From Rubrivivax gelatinosus IL144 (GTDB taxonomy: Bacteria > Pseudomonadota > Gammaproteobacteria > Burkholderiales > Burkholderiaceae_C), in assembly GCF_000284255.1 (NCBI RefSeq), contig NC_017075.1, positions 2,976,001-3,040,000 on the forward strand: a DNA stretch of 64,000 nt, written 5' to 3'. This document shows, one piece after another, positions 20,580 to 31,102 of this stretch (position 1 is its first letter; each line of letters starts with the position of its first letter). The notes beneath the pieces are model-generated. The model saw only the letters and a list, made by a program, of their open reading frames with translations, did not search any database and was not told where the DNA came from. Made by a program: the position numbers and the translations under genes.

Positions 20580-23522
20580 TCACAGAGTCCGCGCCACTTC
20601 CTTGACTTCGAAGACTTCGAGCTGGTCGCCTTCGCGGATGTCGTTGTAGTTCTTCAGCTTGATGCCGCACTCGAAGCCTTCCTTGACTTCGCGAACGTCG
20701 TCCTTCATCCGCTTGAGCGACTCGATCTCGCCGGTGTAGACGACGACGTTGTCGCGCAGCAGGCGGAAGCGTGCGTTGCGGGTCACCTGGCCGGCCGTGA
20801 TCATGCAGCCGGCGACCGTGCCGATCTTGCTGGCCACGAACACCTGGCGGATCTCGGCCATGCCGATGACTTCCTCGCGCTGCTCCGGCGCCAGCATGCC
20901 CGCCATCGCCGCCTTCACCTCGTCGACCGCGTCGTAGATGATGTTGTAGTAGCGCAGGTCGACGCCGTTGCCCTCGGCCAGCTTGCGCGCACCGGCATCG
21001 GCCCGCGTGTTGAAGCCGATGATGACGGCCTTGGAGGCGATCGCCAGGTTGACGTCGCTCTCGCTGATGCCACCGACCGCCGCGTGCACGATCTGCACCT
21101 TGACCTCGGCCGTCGAAAGCTTCTGCAGGCTCTGCGCCAGCGCTTCCTGCGAACCCTGCACGTCGGCCTTGATGATCAGCGGCAGCGTCTGCGCGGCGTC
21201 GCCGAGCTGGTCGAACATGTTTTCCAGCTTCGCGGCCTGCTGCTTCGCAAGCTTGACGTCGCGGTACTTGCCTTGGCGGAAGGTGGCGATTTCGCGCGCC
21301 CGGCGCTCGTCGGTCAGCACGATGAACTCGTCGCCGGCTTGCGGCACCTCGGTCAGGCCCTGGATCTCGACCGGCATCGACGGACCGACGGACTCGGTGT
21401 TCTTGCCGTCTTCGTCGAGCATCGCGCGGACCCGGCCGTAGCTCGAGCCGGCGAGCACGACGTCGCCCTTCTTCAGCGTGCCGCTCTGCACCAGCACCGT
21501 GGCCACCGGGCCGCGGCCCTTGTCCAGGCGGGCTTCGATGACGAGACCGCGGGCGGCGGCTTCGACCGGCGCCTTCAGTTCCAGCACCTCGGCCTGCAGC
21601 AGCACCTGCTCGAGCAGGTCGTCGATGCCGGTACCGGTCTTGGCCGACACCGGGACGAACGGCGAGTCACCGCCGAAGTCCTCGGGCACGACGCCTTCGG
21701 CGACGAGCTCGCTCTTCACGCGCTCGGGGTTGGCGTCCGGCTTGTCGATCTTGTTCAGCGCCACGACGATGGGCACCTGGGCCGCCTTGGCGTGCGAGAT
21801 CGCTTCCTTGGTCTGCGGCATGACGCCGTCGTCGGCGGCCACGACCAGGATGACGATGTCGGTCGCCTTGGCGCCGCGGGCACGCATCGCGGTGAACGCC
21901 GCGTGGCCCGGGGTGTCGAGGAAGGTGACGACGCCGCGCGGCGTCTCGACGTGGTAGGCGCCGATGTGCTGCGTGATGCCGCCGGCTTCACCCGCGGCGA
22001 CGCGGGCACGGCGGATGTAGTCCAGCAGCGAGGTCTTGCCGTGGTCGACGTGGCCCATCACGGTGACGACCGGCGGACGCGGCAGCGCCTCGGCGGCGTT
22101 GTGCGCGGCGGTCTCTTCCTCGGTGAAGGCTTCCGGATCGTCCAGCTTGGCGGCGAACGCCTTGTGGCCCATCTCCTCGACGAGGATCATGGCCGTTTCC
22201 TGGTCCAGCTGCTGGTTGATCGTGACCATCTGGCCCAGCTTCATCAGCTGCTTGATCAGCTCGCTGGCCTTGACGGACATCTTGTGCGCGAGGTCGGCGA
22301 CGGAAATCGTCTCCGGCACGTGCACTTCCTGGATCTGCTGCTCGGGCGGCGGCGTGAAGTTGGAGCCGCCGTCGCGGTCACCGCGGCCACCCCGCATGCC
22401 GCCACGCGGCGCACGCCAGCCCGGACGCGCGCCACCGGCGTCGCCGCGCGTCTTCAGCGCGGCACGCTTCTTCGCGGCGTCGTCGGCCCAGCTCGAGGAC
22501 AGCTTCTCGGACTTGACCTGTTTCTTGTCGCCCGGCTTGGCGGCCGTCGTCGACGACGGCGCGGAACCCGGTGCGCCCGGCTTGGCGGCCGGCTTGTGGA
22601 TCGTGCCCTTGATCGCTTCCTTGGCCGCTTCGGGCTTCGGCTCCTCGGGCTTCTTGGCCACGAGCGTCTTGCGCGGCTGCGCCATCATCGCGCGGATGGC
22701 GGCGGCCTCGGCCTCGGCGGCCTTGCGCTTGCGTTCGAGTTCGGCCTGACGTGCGCTGTCCTCGGCGGCCTTGTCGGCAGCCTTGACGACACGCAGCACC
22801 GGCTTGGGCGGCTCGGCGGGCTTGGCCGGTTCGGCCTTCGGAGCTTCGGCGGGCTTGGCGGCTTCGACGGGCTTGGCCGCCTCGGCCGCCGCGGCCGGCT
22901 TCGCGGCTTCGGCCGGCTTGGCCGACTGCGCGGCCTGGGCACGCGCCGCTTCCTCGGCCGCAGCCTTGGCGGCGGCTTCGGCGGCGGCCTTCGCGGCGGC
23001 TTCGGCGGCGGCCTTGGCAGCCGCTTCGGCGGCGGCCTTGGCAGCAGCTTCGGCGGCTTCGCGGGCCTGGCGCTCCTGCTCTTCGCGGCGGCGGCGCTGC
23101 TCGGCGAGTTCCTCTTCCTGGCGGCGCAGGGCTTCGGCTTCGGCGCGCGCTTCTTCCTCGCGGCGCTGGAGATCGAGCTCCTCGGCCGACGGGCCGGCGG
23201 TCATCTCGCCGCCGGGGACGTCGTCACGCTTGACGAAGACACGCTTCTTGCGCACCTCGACCTGGATCGTGCGAGCCTTGCCGCTGGCATCGGCCTGCTT
23301 GATCTCGGTGGTCGACTTGCGCGTCAGGGTGATCTTCTTGCGCTCGGCGCCGCCAGTGCCGTGCGACGAACGCAGGAACTCGAGCAGACGCTCCTTGTCC
23401 GCGTCGGTCAGCGCGTCGTCGGGCGACTTCTTGGCGACGCCGGCCGACTGCAGCTGCTCCAGCAGCGCCGCCGTCGGGCGGTTGAGCTGGAGGGCGAACT
23501 GGGCGACGGTAGTCACGGCCAT
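20580..23522 (-). CDS. infB: translation initiation factor IF-2
   Basis: GTPase that brings initiator tRNA to the 30S subunit. 980 residues. The IF2_N domain ([24 protein letters not shown]) is at the start, followed by a long Lys/Ala/Glu linker with an eight-residue repeat, a second IF2_N-like helix ([20 protein letters not shown]), and the G domain with GHVDHGKT near residue 487, DTPGHAAF and NKIDKPDA. Domains II to IV follow. It lies 55 bp after nusA in the operon. Confidence 0.97.
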   Translation of the reverse strand: MAVTTVAQFALQLNRPTAALLEQLQSAGVAKKSPDDALTDADKERLLEFLRSSHGTGGAERKKITLTRKSTTEIKQADASGKARTIQVEVRKKRVFVKRDDVPGGEMTAGPSAEELDLQRREEEARAEAEALRRQEEELAEQRRRREEQERQAREAAEAAAKAAAEAAAKAAAEAAAKAAAEAAAKAAAEEAARAQAAQSAKPAEAAKPAAAAEAAKPVEAAKPAEAPKAEPAKPAEPPKPVLRVVKAADKAAEDSARQAELERKRKAAEAEAAAIRAMMAQPRKTLVAKKPEEPKPEAAKEAIKGTIHKPAAKPGAPGSAPSSTTAAKPGDKKQVKSEKLSSSWADDAAKKRAALKTRGDAGGARPGWRAPRGGMRGGRGDRDGGSNFTPPPEQQIQEVHVPETISVADLAHKMSVKASELIKQLMKLGQMVTINQQLDQETAMILVEEMGHKAFAAKLDDPEAFTEEETAAHNAAEALPRPPVVTVMGHVDHGKTSLLDYIRRARVAAGEAGGITQHIGAYHVETPRGVVTFLDTPGHAAFTAMRARGAKATDIVILVVAADDGVMPQTKEAISHAKAAQVPIVVALNKIDKPDANPERVKSELVAEGVVPEDFGGDSPFVPVSAKTGTGIDDLLEQVLLQAEVLELKAPVEAAARGLVIEARLDKGRGPVATVLVQSGTLKKGDVVLAGSSYGRVRAMLDEDGKNTESVGPSMPVEIQGLTEVPQAGDEFIVLTDERRAREIATFRQGKYRDVKLAKQQAAKLENMFDQLGDAAQTLPLIIKADVQGSQEALAQSLQKLSTAEVKVQIVHAAVGGISESDVNLAIASKAVIIGFNTRADAGARKLAEGNGVDLRYYNIIYDAVDEVKAAMAGMLAPEQREEVIGMAEIRQVFVASKIGTVAGCMITAGQVTRNARFRLLRDNVVVYTGEIESLKRMKDDVREVKEGFECGIKLKNYNDIREGDQLEVFEVKEVARTL
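22960..23056. repeat. 24-bp tandem repeat inside infB linker
   Basis: About four imperfect copies of a 24-bp unit (GCTTCGGCGGCGGCCTTGGC plus four bases) that encode the alternating Ala-rich EAAAKAAA helix. The reading frame is kept, so length changes by slippage would only alter the linker. Confidence 0.85.
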
Positions 23523-23577
23523 GTGGCGGTATTCCTCGGTTTTTTGCAGCGGGCGCGAGCGTTCAGCAGTCTGTCGT

Positions 23578-25056
23578 TCAGGCAGTGAACCAATGCTCGC
23601 GCGCCTTCATGATCAGGGCACGCGCCTGCGTCTCGTCGACGCCGGTCATCTCGACCAGTTCGTCGACGGCCAGGTCGGCGAGGTCGTCGCGGGTGTTGAC
23701 GCCGCCGTCGGACAACTTGCCGATCAGCTCGGGCGACAGCCCCTCGAGATCGCGAAGGTCTTGCGACACCTCGTCGACCTTCTCCTCGCGCTCGATCTCC
23801 ATCGTCAGCAGCGCGTCCTTGGCACGGGTGCGCAGCTCGTGCACGGTGTCTTCGTCGAACGCGTCGATCTCGAGCATCTCCTGCAGCGGCACGTAGGCCA
23901 CTTCCTCGAGGCTCGTGAAGCCTTCGGCGATCAGGATGTCGGCGACTTCCTCGTCGACGTCGAGCTTCTCGACGAACACCTTGCGCACCGACTCGGTCTC
24001 GGTGGCCTGCTTGGCCTGCGATTCCTCGGCGGTCATGATGTTGATGCGCCAGCCGGTCAGTTCGGACGCCAGGCGCACGTTCTGGCCGCCGCGGCCGATG
24101 GCGATCGCGAGATTCTCCTCGTCGACGACCACGTCCATCGCGTGGCGCTCCTCGTCGACGACGATGCTCTGCACGTTCGCCGGGGCCAGCGCGCCGATGA
24201 CGAACTGCGCCGGGTCTTCCGACCACAGCACGATGTCCACGCGTTCGCCGGCGAGTTCGGTCGTCACGCCGTTGACGCGCGAGCCGCGCACGCCGACACA
24301 GGTGCCGATCGGGTCGACACGGCGGTCATGGCTGACGACGGCGATCTTGGCGCGGCTGCCCGGGTCGCGGGCGCAGCTCTTGATCTCCAGCAGGCCCTGC
24401 TCGATCTCGGGCACTTCCTGGGCGAAGAGTTCGACCATGAAGCCCGGCGCGCTGCGAGACAGCATGATCTGCGGGCCACGCTGCGTCGGGTCGACGCCGA
24501 GGATGAAAGCCCGCACGCGGTCGCCCGAGCGCAGGTTTTCCTTCGGGATCATCTCGCTGCGCTTCAGGCGCCCTTCGACCCGGCCGGACTCGACGATGAT
24601 GTCGCCCTTGTCCAGACGCTTGACGGTGCCGACGAAGATCTTGTCGCCACGCGCCAGGAAGTCGTTGAGCAGCTGCTCGCGCTCGGCGTCGCGGATCTTC
24701 TGCAGGATCACCTGCTTGGCCGCCTGGGCACCGATGCGACCGATGGGCACCGACTCGACCGACTCTTCGATGTAGTCGTCGACCTCGATGTCCGCGATCT
24801 GCTCCTGGGCCTCGAACAGCAGGACCTCGGCATCCGGGTTCTGCAGGCCGGCCTCGTTGGGCACGACGTGCCAGCGGCGGAAGGTTTCGTACTCGCCGGT
24901 TTCCCGGTCGACCGCCACGCGGATGTCGACCTCGCCGCCGTGCAGCTTCTTCGTGGCCGAGGCCAGTGCGGCCTCGACCGCGCCGAAGACGACGTCGCGA
25001 TCGACCGTCTTCTCGCGCGAGATGGCGTCCACCAGCATCAGCATTTCGCGATTCAT
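23578..25056 (-). CDS. nusA: transcription termination/antitermination factor NusA
   Basis: Binds RNA polymerase and modulates pausing, termination and rRNA antitermination. 492 residues with the N-terminal polymerase-binding domain ([19 protein letters not shown]), S1 (about 135-200), two KH domains (about 230-345, with [19 protein letters not shown] and [18 protein letters not shown]), and two C-terminal acidic repeats ending [19 protein letters not shown]. Its ATG overlaps the rimP stop. A likely autoregulatory attenuator precedes the operon. Confidence 0.97.
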   Translation of the reverse strand: MNREMLMLVDAISREKTVDRDVVFGAVEAALASATKKLHGGEVDIRVAVDRETGEYETFRRWHVVPNEAGLQNPDAEVLLFEAQEQIADIEVDDYIEESVESVPIGRIGAQAAKQVILQKIRDAEREQLLNDFLARGDKIFVGTVKRLDKGDIIVESGRVEGRLKRSEMIPKENLRSGDRVRAFILGVDPTQRGPQIMLSRSAPGFMVELFAQEVPEIEQGLLEIKSCARDPGSRAKIAVVSHDRRVDPIGTCVGVRGSRVNGVTTELAGERVDIVLWSEDPAQFVIGALAPANVQSIVVDEERHAMDVVVDEENLAIAIGRGGQNVRLASELTGWRINIMTAEESQAKQATETESVRKVFVEKLDVDEEVADILIAEGFTSLEEVAYVPLQEMLEIDAFDEDTVHELRTRAKDALLTMEIEREEKVDEVSQDLRDLEGLSPELIGKLSDGGVNTRDDLADLAVDELVEMTGVDETQARALIMKAREHWFTA

Positions 25057-25637
25057 CGCTCCAGACCTCCGTCTACCCCCGGCTCAGTGCCGGCCTTGCG
25101 GCCGCGCCGGCCTTTGAAATCCACCACCGGGACGAGCCGGGACTCGCGCACCTCGTCGAGCGAGAACGCCAGCACCTGCTCGGCCTTGCCGTCCTGGAAG
25201 ACGAGACACCAGCCCTCGCCTTCCGCTTTGTTCAGGACACCCTTCCAATGCTTGCGGCCCTGGAACGGCTGCCGCAGCGTGAGTTCGATCTCCTGACCGG
25301 AGAAACGCTCGTAGTCGGCGGCACGGCGCAGCGGCCGGTCCAGCCCGGGGGACGAGACTTCCAGGCGCTCGTAGTCGACGTTCTCGACTTCCAGCACATA
25401 CTGGAGCTGGCGCGTGACGGTTTCGCAGTCTTCGACCGTGATGAACTCGCCTTCGACCGGGTAGGCCTGGCCGGGGATGCGATCGATCGTGACACGCAGC
25501 AGCCCGCGACCGACGCGCTCGATGTCCACCAGGTCGTAACCCAGGCCGGCGACCGTGCGCTCGATCGTGTCGCGCCAGCTCGTGCGACGTCCGTCGCCGC
25601 TGGCGCCTGCCTTGTCTGCCGTGTCCGCTTCGCTCAA
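25053..25637 (-). CDS. rimP: ribosome maturation factor RimP
   Basis: Needed for 30S assembly. 194 residues from a TTG ([11 protein letters not shown]); conservation begins at [20 protein letters not shown], about 21 residues later, and no ATG is available in between. [12 protein letters not shown] is the family signature, and the C-terminal SH3-like domain follows. First gene of the rimP-nusA-infB operon, overlapping nusA by 4 bp. The start is the least certain part. Confidence 0.92.
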   Translation of the reverse strand: MSEADTADKAGASGDGRRTSWRDTIERTVAGLGYDLVDIERVGRGLLRVTIDRIPGQAYPVEGEFITVEDCETVTRQLQYVLEVENVDYERLEVSSPGLDRPLRRAADYERFSGQEIELTLRQPFQGRKHWKGVLNKAEGEGWCLVFQDGKAEQVLAFSLDEVRESRLVPVVDFKGRRGRKAGTEPGVDGGLER

Positions 25638-25822
25638 AGTGCCCCGTGTCCTTTACCGGTTCGCGCCCGCCGTCACCGGTTGCCCGATGCTGGCGTCACC
25701 CCCCGGGGCCGCCGAGGCGTCTTGCTGCCGCCTTCTTGAGCCGGAGGTCGCGACGCGCTTGTCTGTTCGGGCTTCGATAGCCCTCGGCAAGCACGCCGGC
25801 AACCCCGAAAAGGCGTTCGAGC

Positions 25823-25851
25823 AAAAAAAATGGGCTGGAAGAATCCGCCCA
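25823..25851 (-). terminator. leader attenuator of the rimP-nusA-infB operon
   Basis: On the minus strand TGGGC-GGA-TTCT-TCC-A-GCCCA (25831-25851, one bulge) is followed by eight T (25823-25830). It lies about 20-45 nt after the expected transcription start and about 185 nt before rimP. A terminator this early in a nusA operon fits autoregulation by NusA, as is known for the enterobacterial operon; for this species it is inference. Confidence 0.65.
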
Positions 25852-25876
25852 CGCCAGCATTTCCCGGGAAAGGGGC

Positions 25877-25905
25877 ATTATAGCCGCGGCTCAAATCCTG
25901 AGCAA
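25877..25905 (-). promoter_or_regulatory. sigma-70 promoter of the rimP operon
   Basis: TTGCTC (complement 25900-25905), 17-bp spacer, and a perfect TATAAT (complement 25877-25882), the only fully consensus -10 box I noticed in the intergenic regions. Transcription would start near 25870, giving a leader of about 230 nt that contains the attenuator. Confidence 0.75.
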
Positions 25906-25966
25906 GGGCAGAACACCGGCGCTGCAGGGATGCCAAAATCCCGCCTTCCCCAAGAACGGAGTCACC

Positions 25967-26749
25967 ATGGGTTTTCTTGCCGGCAAGCGCCTGCTCATCA
26001 CCGGCCTGCTCTCCAATCGCTCGATCGCCTACGGCGTGGCCCGCGCCTGCCGTGCGCAAGGCGCGGAGCTCGCGTTCAGCTATGTCGGCGAGCGCTTCCG
26101 CGACCGCATCACCGAGTTCGCCCGCGAGTTCGATTCGGAACTGGTGTTCGAATGCGACGTCGGCGACGACGCCCAGATCGAAACGATGTTCAAGCAGTTG
26201 GCCGAGCACTGGCCGCAGTTCGACGGCTTCGTGCATTCGATCGGCTACGCGCCGCGCGAGGCGATCGGCGGCGACTTCCTCGACGGCCTGTCGCGCGAAG
26301 CCTTCCGCATCGCCCACGACATCTCGGCCTACAGCTTCCCGGCCCTGGCCAAGGCGGCGCTGCCGATGCTCAAGCCCGATGCGGCGCTGCTGACGATGAG
26401 CTACCTGGGCGCGGTGCGCGCGGTGCCGAACTACAACACGATGGGCCTGGCCAAGGCCTCGCTCGAAGCCAGCGTGCGCTACCTCGCGGCCAGCCTCGGC
26501 CCGCGCGGCATCCGCGTCAACGGCATCTCCGCCGGCCCGATCAAGACGCTGGCCGCCAGCGGCGTGAAGGACTTCGGCAAGCTGCTGGGCCTGGTGGCCG
26601 GCAGCGCGCCGCTGGGCCGCAACGTGACCATCGAGGAAGTCGGCAACGTCGCCGCCTTCCTGCTGTCGAACCTGGCCTCCGGCGTCACCGCCGAGATCAC
26701 CTACGTCGACGGCGGCTTCAGCCAGGCGATGGTGCGCGGCGAGGAGTGA
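25967..26749 (+). CDS. fabI: enoyl-[acyl-carrier-protein] reductase (NADH)
   Basis: Last reduction of each fatty-acid elongation cycle and the triclosan target. 260 residues. Short-chain dehydrogenase fold with the FabI-type cofactor loop [13 protein letters not shown]. Catalytic Y146, Y156 and K163 match Escherichia coli numbering exactly ([21 protein letters not shown] region). GGAG lies 7 bases before the ATG. Divergent from the rimP operon and ended by a strong terminator. Confidence 0.97.
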   Translation: MGFLAGKRLLITGLLSNRSIAYGVARACRAQGAELAFSYVGERFRDRITEFAREFDSELVFECDVGDDAQIETMFKQLAEHWPQFDGFVHSIGYAPREAIGGDFLDGLSREAFRIAHDISAYSFPALAKAALPMLKPDAALLTMSYLGAVRAVPNYNTMGLAKASLEASVRYLAASLGPRGIRVNGISAGPIKTLAASGVKDFGKLLGLVAGSAPLGRNVTIEEVGNVAAFLLSNLASGVTAEITYVDGGFSQAMVRGEE

Positions 26750-26788
26750 GTGCCGGCGGCATCGCCGCCTTGCGCTGCGCAAATCAGA

Positions 26789-26822
26789 ACGGCCGGGAGG
26801 GCAACGCCTCCCGGCCGTTTTT
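26789..26822 (+). terminator. intrinsic terminator after fabI
   Basis: Twelve-bp perfect stem ACGGCCGGGAGG/CCTCCCGGCCGT (26789-26800 and 26807-26818) followed by TTTTT. It lies between fabI and the convergent decarboxylase gene. Confidence 0.93.
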
Positions 26823-26838
26823 CCTCTCGGCGCGCCGA

Positions 26839-29103
26839 TCAGTCCTCGCGCACGCAGTCGACGAAGTAGCCGCGACGGCCCTGGGCGTCGACGTCCTCGA
26901 CGAGGCCGTGCACGTCGGTCGCGAAGCCCGGGAAGGCGGCGTTGAACTCGCGCGTGAAGCGCAGGTAGTCGACGATGCGCTTGTTGAAGCGCTCGCCCGG
27001 GATCAGGAGCGGGATGCCCGGCGGGTACGGCGTCAGCAGCGAGGTCGCGATGCGGCCTTCCAGGTCGTCGACGGCCACGCGCTCGGTGCGGCGCTGCGCG
27101 ATGTGGGCGAAGGCGTCGGTCGGCTTCATCGCCGGCACGATCTCCGAGACGTACATCTCGGTCGTCAGGCGGGCGATGTCGCCCTTGGCGTACTGCTCGT
27201 GGATCGCCTGGCAGAGGTCGCGCAGGCCCATGCGCTCGTAGCGCGGATGCGCGGCGCAGAACTCGGGCAGCACGCGCCACATCGGCGCGTTGCGGTCGTA
27301 GTCGTCCTTGAACTGCTGCAGCGCCGTCAGCAGCGTGTTCCAGCGGCCCTTGGTGATGCCGATCGTGAACATGATGAAGAACGAGTAGAGCCCGGTCTTC
27401 TCGACGACGACGCCGTGTTCGGCGAGGAACTTGGTGACGATCGACGCCGGGATGCCGGTCTCGGCGAAGCGGCCCGACAGGTCCAGCCCCGGCGTGATCA
27501 AGGTGCACTTGATCGGGTCCAGCATGTTGAACCCGTCGGCCAGCGCGCCGAAGCCGTGCCACTCGTCGTCGGCCTCGAGCACCCACTGCGCGCTCTGGCC
27601 GATGCCTTCGCCGGCGAGATCGTCCGGGCCCCAGACCTTGAACCACCAGTCGCCATCGCCGAACTCGAGCTCGACCTTGCGCATCGCGCGGCGGAAGTCC
27701 AGCGATTCGACGATGCTCTCCTCGACCAGCGCCGGGCCGCCGGGCGCCTCCATCATCGCCGCGGCGACGTCGCAGCTGGCGATGATCGCGTACTGCGGCG
27801 AGGTGCTGGTGTGCATCAGGTAGGCCTCGTTGAAGAGGTGGCGGTCGAGCTTGCGCTCGGTCGCGTCCTGCACCAGCACCTGGCTGGCCTGGCTGATGCC
27901 GGCCAGCAGCTTGTGCGTCGACTGCGTCGCGAAGACCAACTGGTCCTTCGGCCGCGCCCGCTTCTTGCCCATCGAGTGGAAGGGCCCGTAGAAGCGGTGG
28001 AAGGCGGCGTGCGGCAGCCAGGCCTCGTCGAAGTGCAGCGCGTCGACATAGCCGTCGAGCGCGTGCTTGATCGTCTCGGTGTTGTAGAGCACGCCGTCGT
28101 AGGTGCTCTGCGTCAGCGTCAGGATGCGCGGCTTGACCTGCTTCGGGTCGACGCCGGCGAGCAGCGGGTTGGCGGCGATCTTGCGTTCGATCGCCTCTCG
28201 CGAGAACTCGCTTTCGGGGATCGGACCGATGATGCCGTAGTGGTTGCGCGTGGGCGTCAGGAACACCGGCACCGCGCCCGTCATGATGATCGAGTGCAGG
28301 ATCGACTTGTGGCAGTTGCGGTCGACCACGACCACGTCGCCCGGCGCCACCATGTGGTGCCAGACCATCTTGTTGCTGGTGCTGGTGCCGTTGGTGACGA
28401 AGAAGCAGTGGTCGGCGTTGAAGATGCGCGCCGCGTTGCGCTCGGACGCCGCCACCGGGCCGGTATGGTCGAGCAGCTGGCCGAGTTCCTCGACGGCGTT
28501 GCAGACGTCGGCGCGCAGCATGTTCTCGCCGAAGAACTGGTGGAACATCTGGCCCACCGGGCTCTTCAGGAAGGCGACGCCGCCCGAGTGCCCGGGGCAG
28601 TGCCAGGAGTACGAGCCGTCCTGGGCGTAGTCCATCAGCGCCTTGAAGAACGGCGGCGCCAGGCCGTCGAGGTAGCTGCGGGCCTCGCGGATGATGTGCC
28701 GGGCGACGAACTCCGGCGTGTCCTCGAACATGTGGATGAAGCCGTGCAGCTCGCGCAGCACGTCGTTCGGGATGTGCTGGCTGGTGCGCGTCTCGCCGTA
28801 GAGGTAGATCGGGATGTCCGCGTTCTTGAAGCGGATCTCCTCGATGAACTTGCGCAGGTTCAGCACCGCCGGGTCGAGCTCGGGGCCGGGCGTGAACTCG
28901 TTGTCGTCGATCGACAGGATGAAGGCGCTGGCGCGGCTTTGCTGCTGCGCGAACTGCGACAGGTCGCCGTAGCTCGTGGCGCCGACGACTTCGAAGCCCT
29001 CTTTCTCGATGGCCTCGGCGAGCGCGCGGATGCCGAAACCCGAGGTGTTCTCGGAGCGGAAGTCCTCGTCGATGATGACGATGGGAAAGCGAAAGCGCAG
29101 CAT
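26839..29103 (-). CDS. Orn/Lys/Arg decarboxylase, fold type I (AdiA-like)
   Basis: PLP-dependent basic amino-acid decarboxylase of 754 residues, the length of biodegradative arginine decarboxylase (AdiA, 755). The start MLRFRFPIVIIDEDFRSEN opens the N-terminal wing domain. The PLP lysine is K398 in ATQSTHKLLAG, with DEAW at 359-362 for cofactor binding. GHSGGVAFLKSPVG and the large C-terminal domain are intact. It makes agmatine, cadaverine or putrescine; length favours arginine, but ornithine or lysine cannot be excluded. The open frame continues upstream without similarity, so the ATG at 29103 is used. Confidence 0.9.
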   Translation of the reverse strand: MLRFRFPIVIIDEDFRSENTSGFGIRALAEAIEKEGFEVVGATSYGDLSQFAQQQSRASAFILSIDDNEFTPGPELDPAVLNLRKFIEEIRFKNADIPIYLYGETRTSQHIPNDVLRELHGFIHMFEDTPEFVARHIIREARSYLDGLAPPFFKALMDYAQDGSYSWHCPGHSGGVAFLKSPVGQMFHQFFGENMLRADVCNAVEELGQLLDHTGPVAASERNAARIFNADHCFFVTNGTSTSNKMVWHHMVAPGDVVVVDRNCHKSILHSIIMTGAVPVFLTPTRNHYGIIGPIPESEFSREAIERKIAANPLLAGVDPKQVKPRILTLTQSTYDGVLYNTETIKHALDGYVDALHFDEAWLPHAAFHRFYGPFHSMGKKRARPKDQLVFATQSTHKLLAGISQASQVLVQDATERKLDRHLFNEAYLMHTSTSPQYAIIASCDVAAAMMEAPGGPALVEESIVESLDFRRAMRKVELEFGDGDWWFKVWGPDDLAGEGIGQSAQWVLEADDEWHGFGALADGFNMLDPIKCTLITPGLDLSGRFAETGIPASIVTKFLAEHGVVVEKTGLYSFFIMFTIGITKGRWNTLLTALQQFKDDYDRNAPMWRVLPEFCAAHPRYERMGLRDLCQAIHEQYAKGDIARLTTEMYVSEIVPAMKPTDAFAHIAQRRTERVAVDDLEGRIATSLLTPYPPGIPLLIPGERFNKRIVDYLRFTREFNAAFPGFATDVHGLVEDVDAQGRRGYFVDCVRED

Positions 29104-29289
29104 GGGCCGGGGCCTCGTCGGGACGACTGGGGTGAAACGAGGCGCGAAGTGTAGAGGCGCCGGCCCCCCTGGTGGGATGACGAAGGGTCGGACCGTGCAC
29201 GCGACGCGTCGCGCACGGCTTTCGACGCATTTGTCCGACGCCGATGGTCGACGCGCCGCGGAGCTGAGGTAGACTAGCGGGCTATTTCC

Positions 29290-29380
29290 GGAAGGGTGGA
29301 TGAGCGGTTTAAGTCGCACGCCTGGAAAGCGTGTGTGGGTTAACAGCCCACCGCGGGTTCGAATCCCGCCCCTTCCGCCA
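29290..29380 (+). tRNA. tRNA-Ser(GGA)
   Basis: Acceptor arms GGAAGGG (29290-29296) and CCCTTCC (29370-29376) pair, followed by discriminator G and encoded CCA. The anticodon stem CACGC/GCGTG encloses CTGGAAA with anticodon GGA at 29324-29326. A long variable arm (GTGGGTTAACAGCCCAC) shows the class II serine type. The T stem is GCGGG/CCCGC with TTCGAAT. The 3' end is the attachment site of the element that follows; the gene remains intact. Confidence 0.97.
29364..29380 (+). repeat. attL core
   Basis: TCCCGCCCCTTCCGCCA, the last 17 bases of tRNA-Ser including CCA, identical to 35327-35343. Integration at tRNA 3' ends restores the gene. Confidence 0.85.
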
Positions 29381-29433
29381 GATGCTCGGCAGCCCCTCTC
29401 CACCTAGGAGAGCGGGCCTCCAGACCGAAGCAC

Positions 29434-29460
29434 TTTCCCCCACGCATTTCCCCCACGCTG
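29434..29460 (+). repeat. 13-bp tandem iterons inside attL
   Basis: Two tandem 13-bp units, TTTCCCCCACGCA and TTTCCCCCACGCT, 54 bp inside the attL core. The same doublet with three substitutions occurs in the same orientation at 35240-35266. They are probably arm-type sites for the integrase or a directionality factor. Confidence 0.7.
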
Positions 29461-29504
29461 TCGCACCGGCACAGCGATGCAAGCGGGCTCGCCCTGTTGA
29501 CGCA

Positions 29505-30041
29505 TCAGCACCGGGCTTGGAGTCGGTCAACTCCGGCCTCCAAGTCCTTGATCGAGTCAGTGAGTACCTTCAAGGCAGCCGCATAACGGACCGCGTCGTC
29601 CGACGTACGCGCATCCCAATCCTCAGGCCCAATCGTGGTCAGCGACAGTAGGGTCCTGTTTCTGAGGCCAAAGGCGCACTCGACCTGCTCTATCGCCACA
29701 CGGAAAGCAACCTTCAGGTCAGCTCCCGGGATTGGGTAGGTCTTCGCCTCGCGCATCAACTCAACGGCTTGAGTCCACCTGTTAGAGCGGTACGCCTCTG
29801 TCAGATAGAGCTGATAACCAGACGGCGTGCGCGCCGAGTCGTTCGCCTCTTGCAGCAACTGCGAGCAGACGAGCAGGAGGTCTCGAAGTTCAATGACTTG
29901 GCCGAGGCTCTGCGCTGCCTGCTGACGATGGAAGTTCCGCTGCTGCTCGCGAAGTTGATACCAGATGCCGAGGACACCTGCCACGATTGCGAAGACGCTC
30001 CCAATTGCCTGCATCCACCCCGACCACTCGGACTTGGTCAT
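29505..30041 (-). CDS. hypothetical membrane-anchored protein of the element
   Basis: 178 residues from MTKSEWSGWMQAIGS. One N-terminal transmembrane segment (about 9-27, WMQAIGSVFAIVAGVLGIW) is followed by a long cytosolic, probably helical domain (REQQRNFHRQQAAQSLGQVIELRDLL onward). Base composition is distinctly lower in G+C than the chromosome. It is the gene nearest the tRNA. No family recognised; a cargo or superinfection role is possible but unproven. Confidence 0.6.
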   Translation of the reverse strand: MTKSEWSGWMQAIGSVFAIVAGVLGIWYQLREQQRNFHRQQAAQSLGQVIELRDLLLVCSQLLQEANDSARTPSGYQLYLTEAYRSNRWTQAVELMREAKTYPIPGADLKVAFRVAIEQVECAFGLRNRTLLSLTTIGPEDWDARTSDDAVRYAAALKVLTDSIKDLEAGVDRLQARC

Positions 30042-30290
30042 ACATGTGGACCAGTGATCTATGGTCAGCAGACAGAACTGCGGCTCGGCCATACGGCGCG
30101 TTCCCTCCCCACGACATCCTAGCGCGAAGCACTACAGAGGCAGCCGGCTGGCTCGACGGCGCCAGTAGCCAGTAGCTTGCATGTGGCGTCGGCACCCTCA
30201 TCGCTGGCATGCACGCGCCGCGAAAAAGCAGATGCCCGGACGCGCGAGCCTGCGCTTTGCGCAAGCCCGCCCATCGGGGCATCTGTCGCG

Positions 30291-30917
30291 TTACTGCACC
30301 GGGTGCGCTTCCTCGGGCGCCAGGAAGTCGGTCACGCCGGCCAGTTCCTCAACATCCGCGGCGACCTGCTCGGGTGACAGGCCCAGCGCTTCGGCGACTC
30401 CTTCGACGCTGTAAAGCGGCGCGCCATCGTCTGTGAAGTGGGTCGGCCTCGGGAGCCTGATCCCGCAAGCTTCAGCCCCTCGGGCGACCGTTCCCGGGGC
30501 CTGCAGTTCGACCGCCTTGATCGCGGCGGCGAGCGTCCGCGGGTCATCTTCGCCGAGGGTCTCCAGCAGGTGTAGCGCATGGGCGAACGCCTCGCGGATG
30601 CGCTGCCTTTTTGCGTCGTGCTCAAGCCTGACCATTCGCACCGCAGCGTCGAGGAACGGGCCTGCAAGCTCGGCAGGCATTCCTCTGTCCACGAAGCAAC
30701 GAATGGCGCCGCTGCGGGTAACGGGGCGATCCGGTTCTGGGAGAAGTGCTGCAACCGGCACGTTTTCCATCCCCAGCATGCCGGCGAAGGCTGCAGCACT
30801 GTCCAGCGCGGAGTCGATGCTCTCGATGCTGTCCGCGGCCTCCAGGCGGGCGACGAGGCCGGCGACGATGTTCGCGAGTTCATCCGCGCCCGCGCGCGGG
30901 GTCTTGTGGTGGCTCAT
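30291..30917 (-). CDS. hypothetical protein of the element
   Basis: 208 residues from MSHHKTPRAGADEL; GGAG lies 6 bases before this ATG, which decides the start over an in-frame TTG at 30929. The protein is alpha-helical and acidic. The C-terminal part SVEGVAEALGLSPEQVAADVEELA resembles a helix-turn-helix or winged-helix segment. No enzyme motif is seen. It lies downstream of the ParB-like gene and is separated from it by 185 bp holding inverted repeats. Confidence 0.65.
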   Translation of the reverse strand: MSHHKTPRAGADELANIVAGLVARLEAADSIESIDSALDSAAAFAGMLGMENVPVAALLPEPDRPVTRSGAIRCFVDRGMPAELAGPFLDAAVRMVRLEHDAKRQRIREAFAHALHLLETLGEDDPRTLAAAIKAVELQAPGTVARGAEACGIRLPRPTHFTDDGAPLYSVEGVAEALGLSPEQVAADVEELAGVTDFLAPEEAHPVQ

Positions 30918-31056
30918 GAGTGGCTCCAATGCAGAAGCCCCCGCCGGCAGCTTACCGAACGGGGGCGGTGAGGGTGCGCCGGCTACTGTCGGCGCGAACG
31001 CGGATGGGGGAGTTCAGGGCAGAAACACAAGGCAGCACGAGCACTTAGCCCGCGTG

Positions 31057-31086
31057 CTGTTCACTGCACCCGTTCATTTTGAACAG
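31057..31086. promoter_or_regulatory. inverted repeat upstream of the 208-residue gene
   Basis: CTGTTCA (31057-31063) and TGAACAG (31080-31086) separated by 16 bp, just after the ParB-like gene and about 140 bp before the next start. It could be an operator for one of the element's DNA-binding proteins. Spacing does not fit a LexA box. Confidence 0.35.
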
Positions 31087-31102
31087 TGCCTGTCGGCTGC
31101 GG

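Noticed and set aside
25673..29230. Frames of about 1200 codons on both strands around fabI and the decarboxylase
   Set aside because: Shadows of fabI and of the decarboxylase; Arg/Pro-rich without family motifs.
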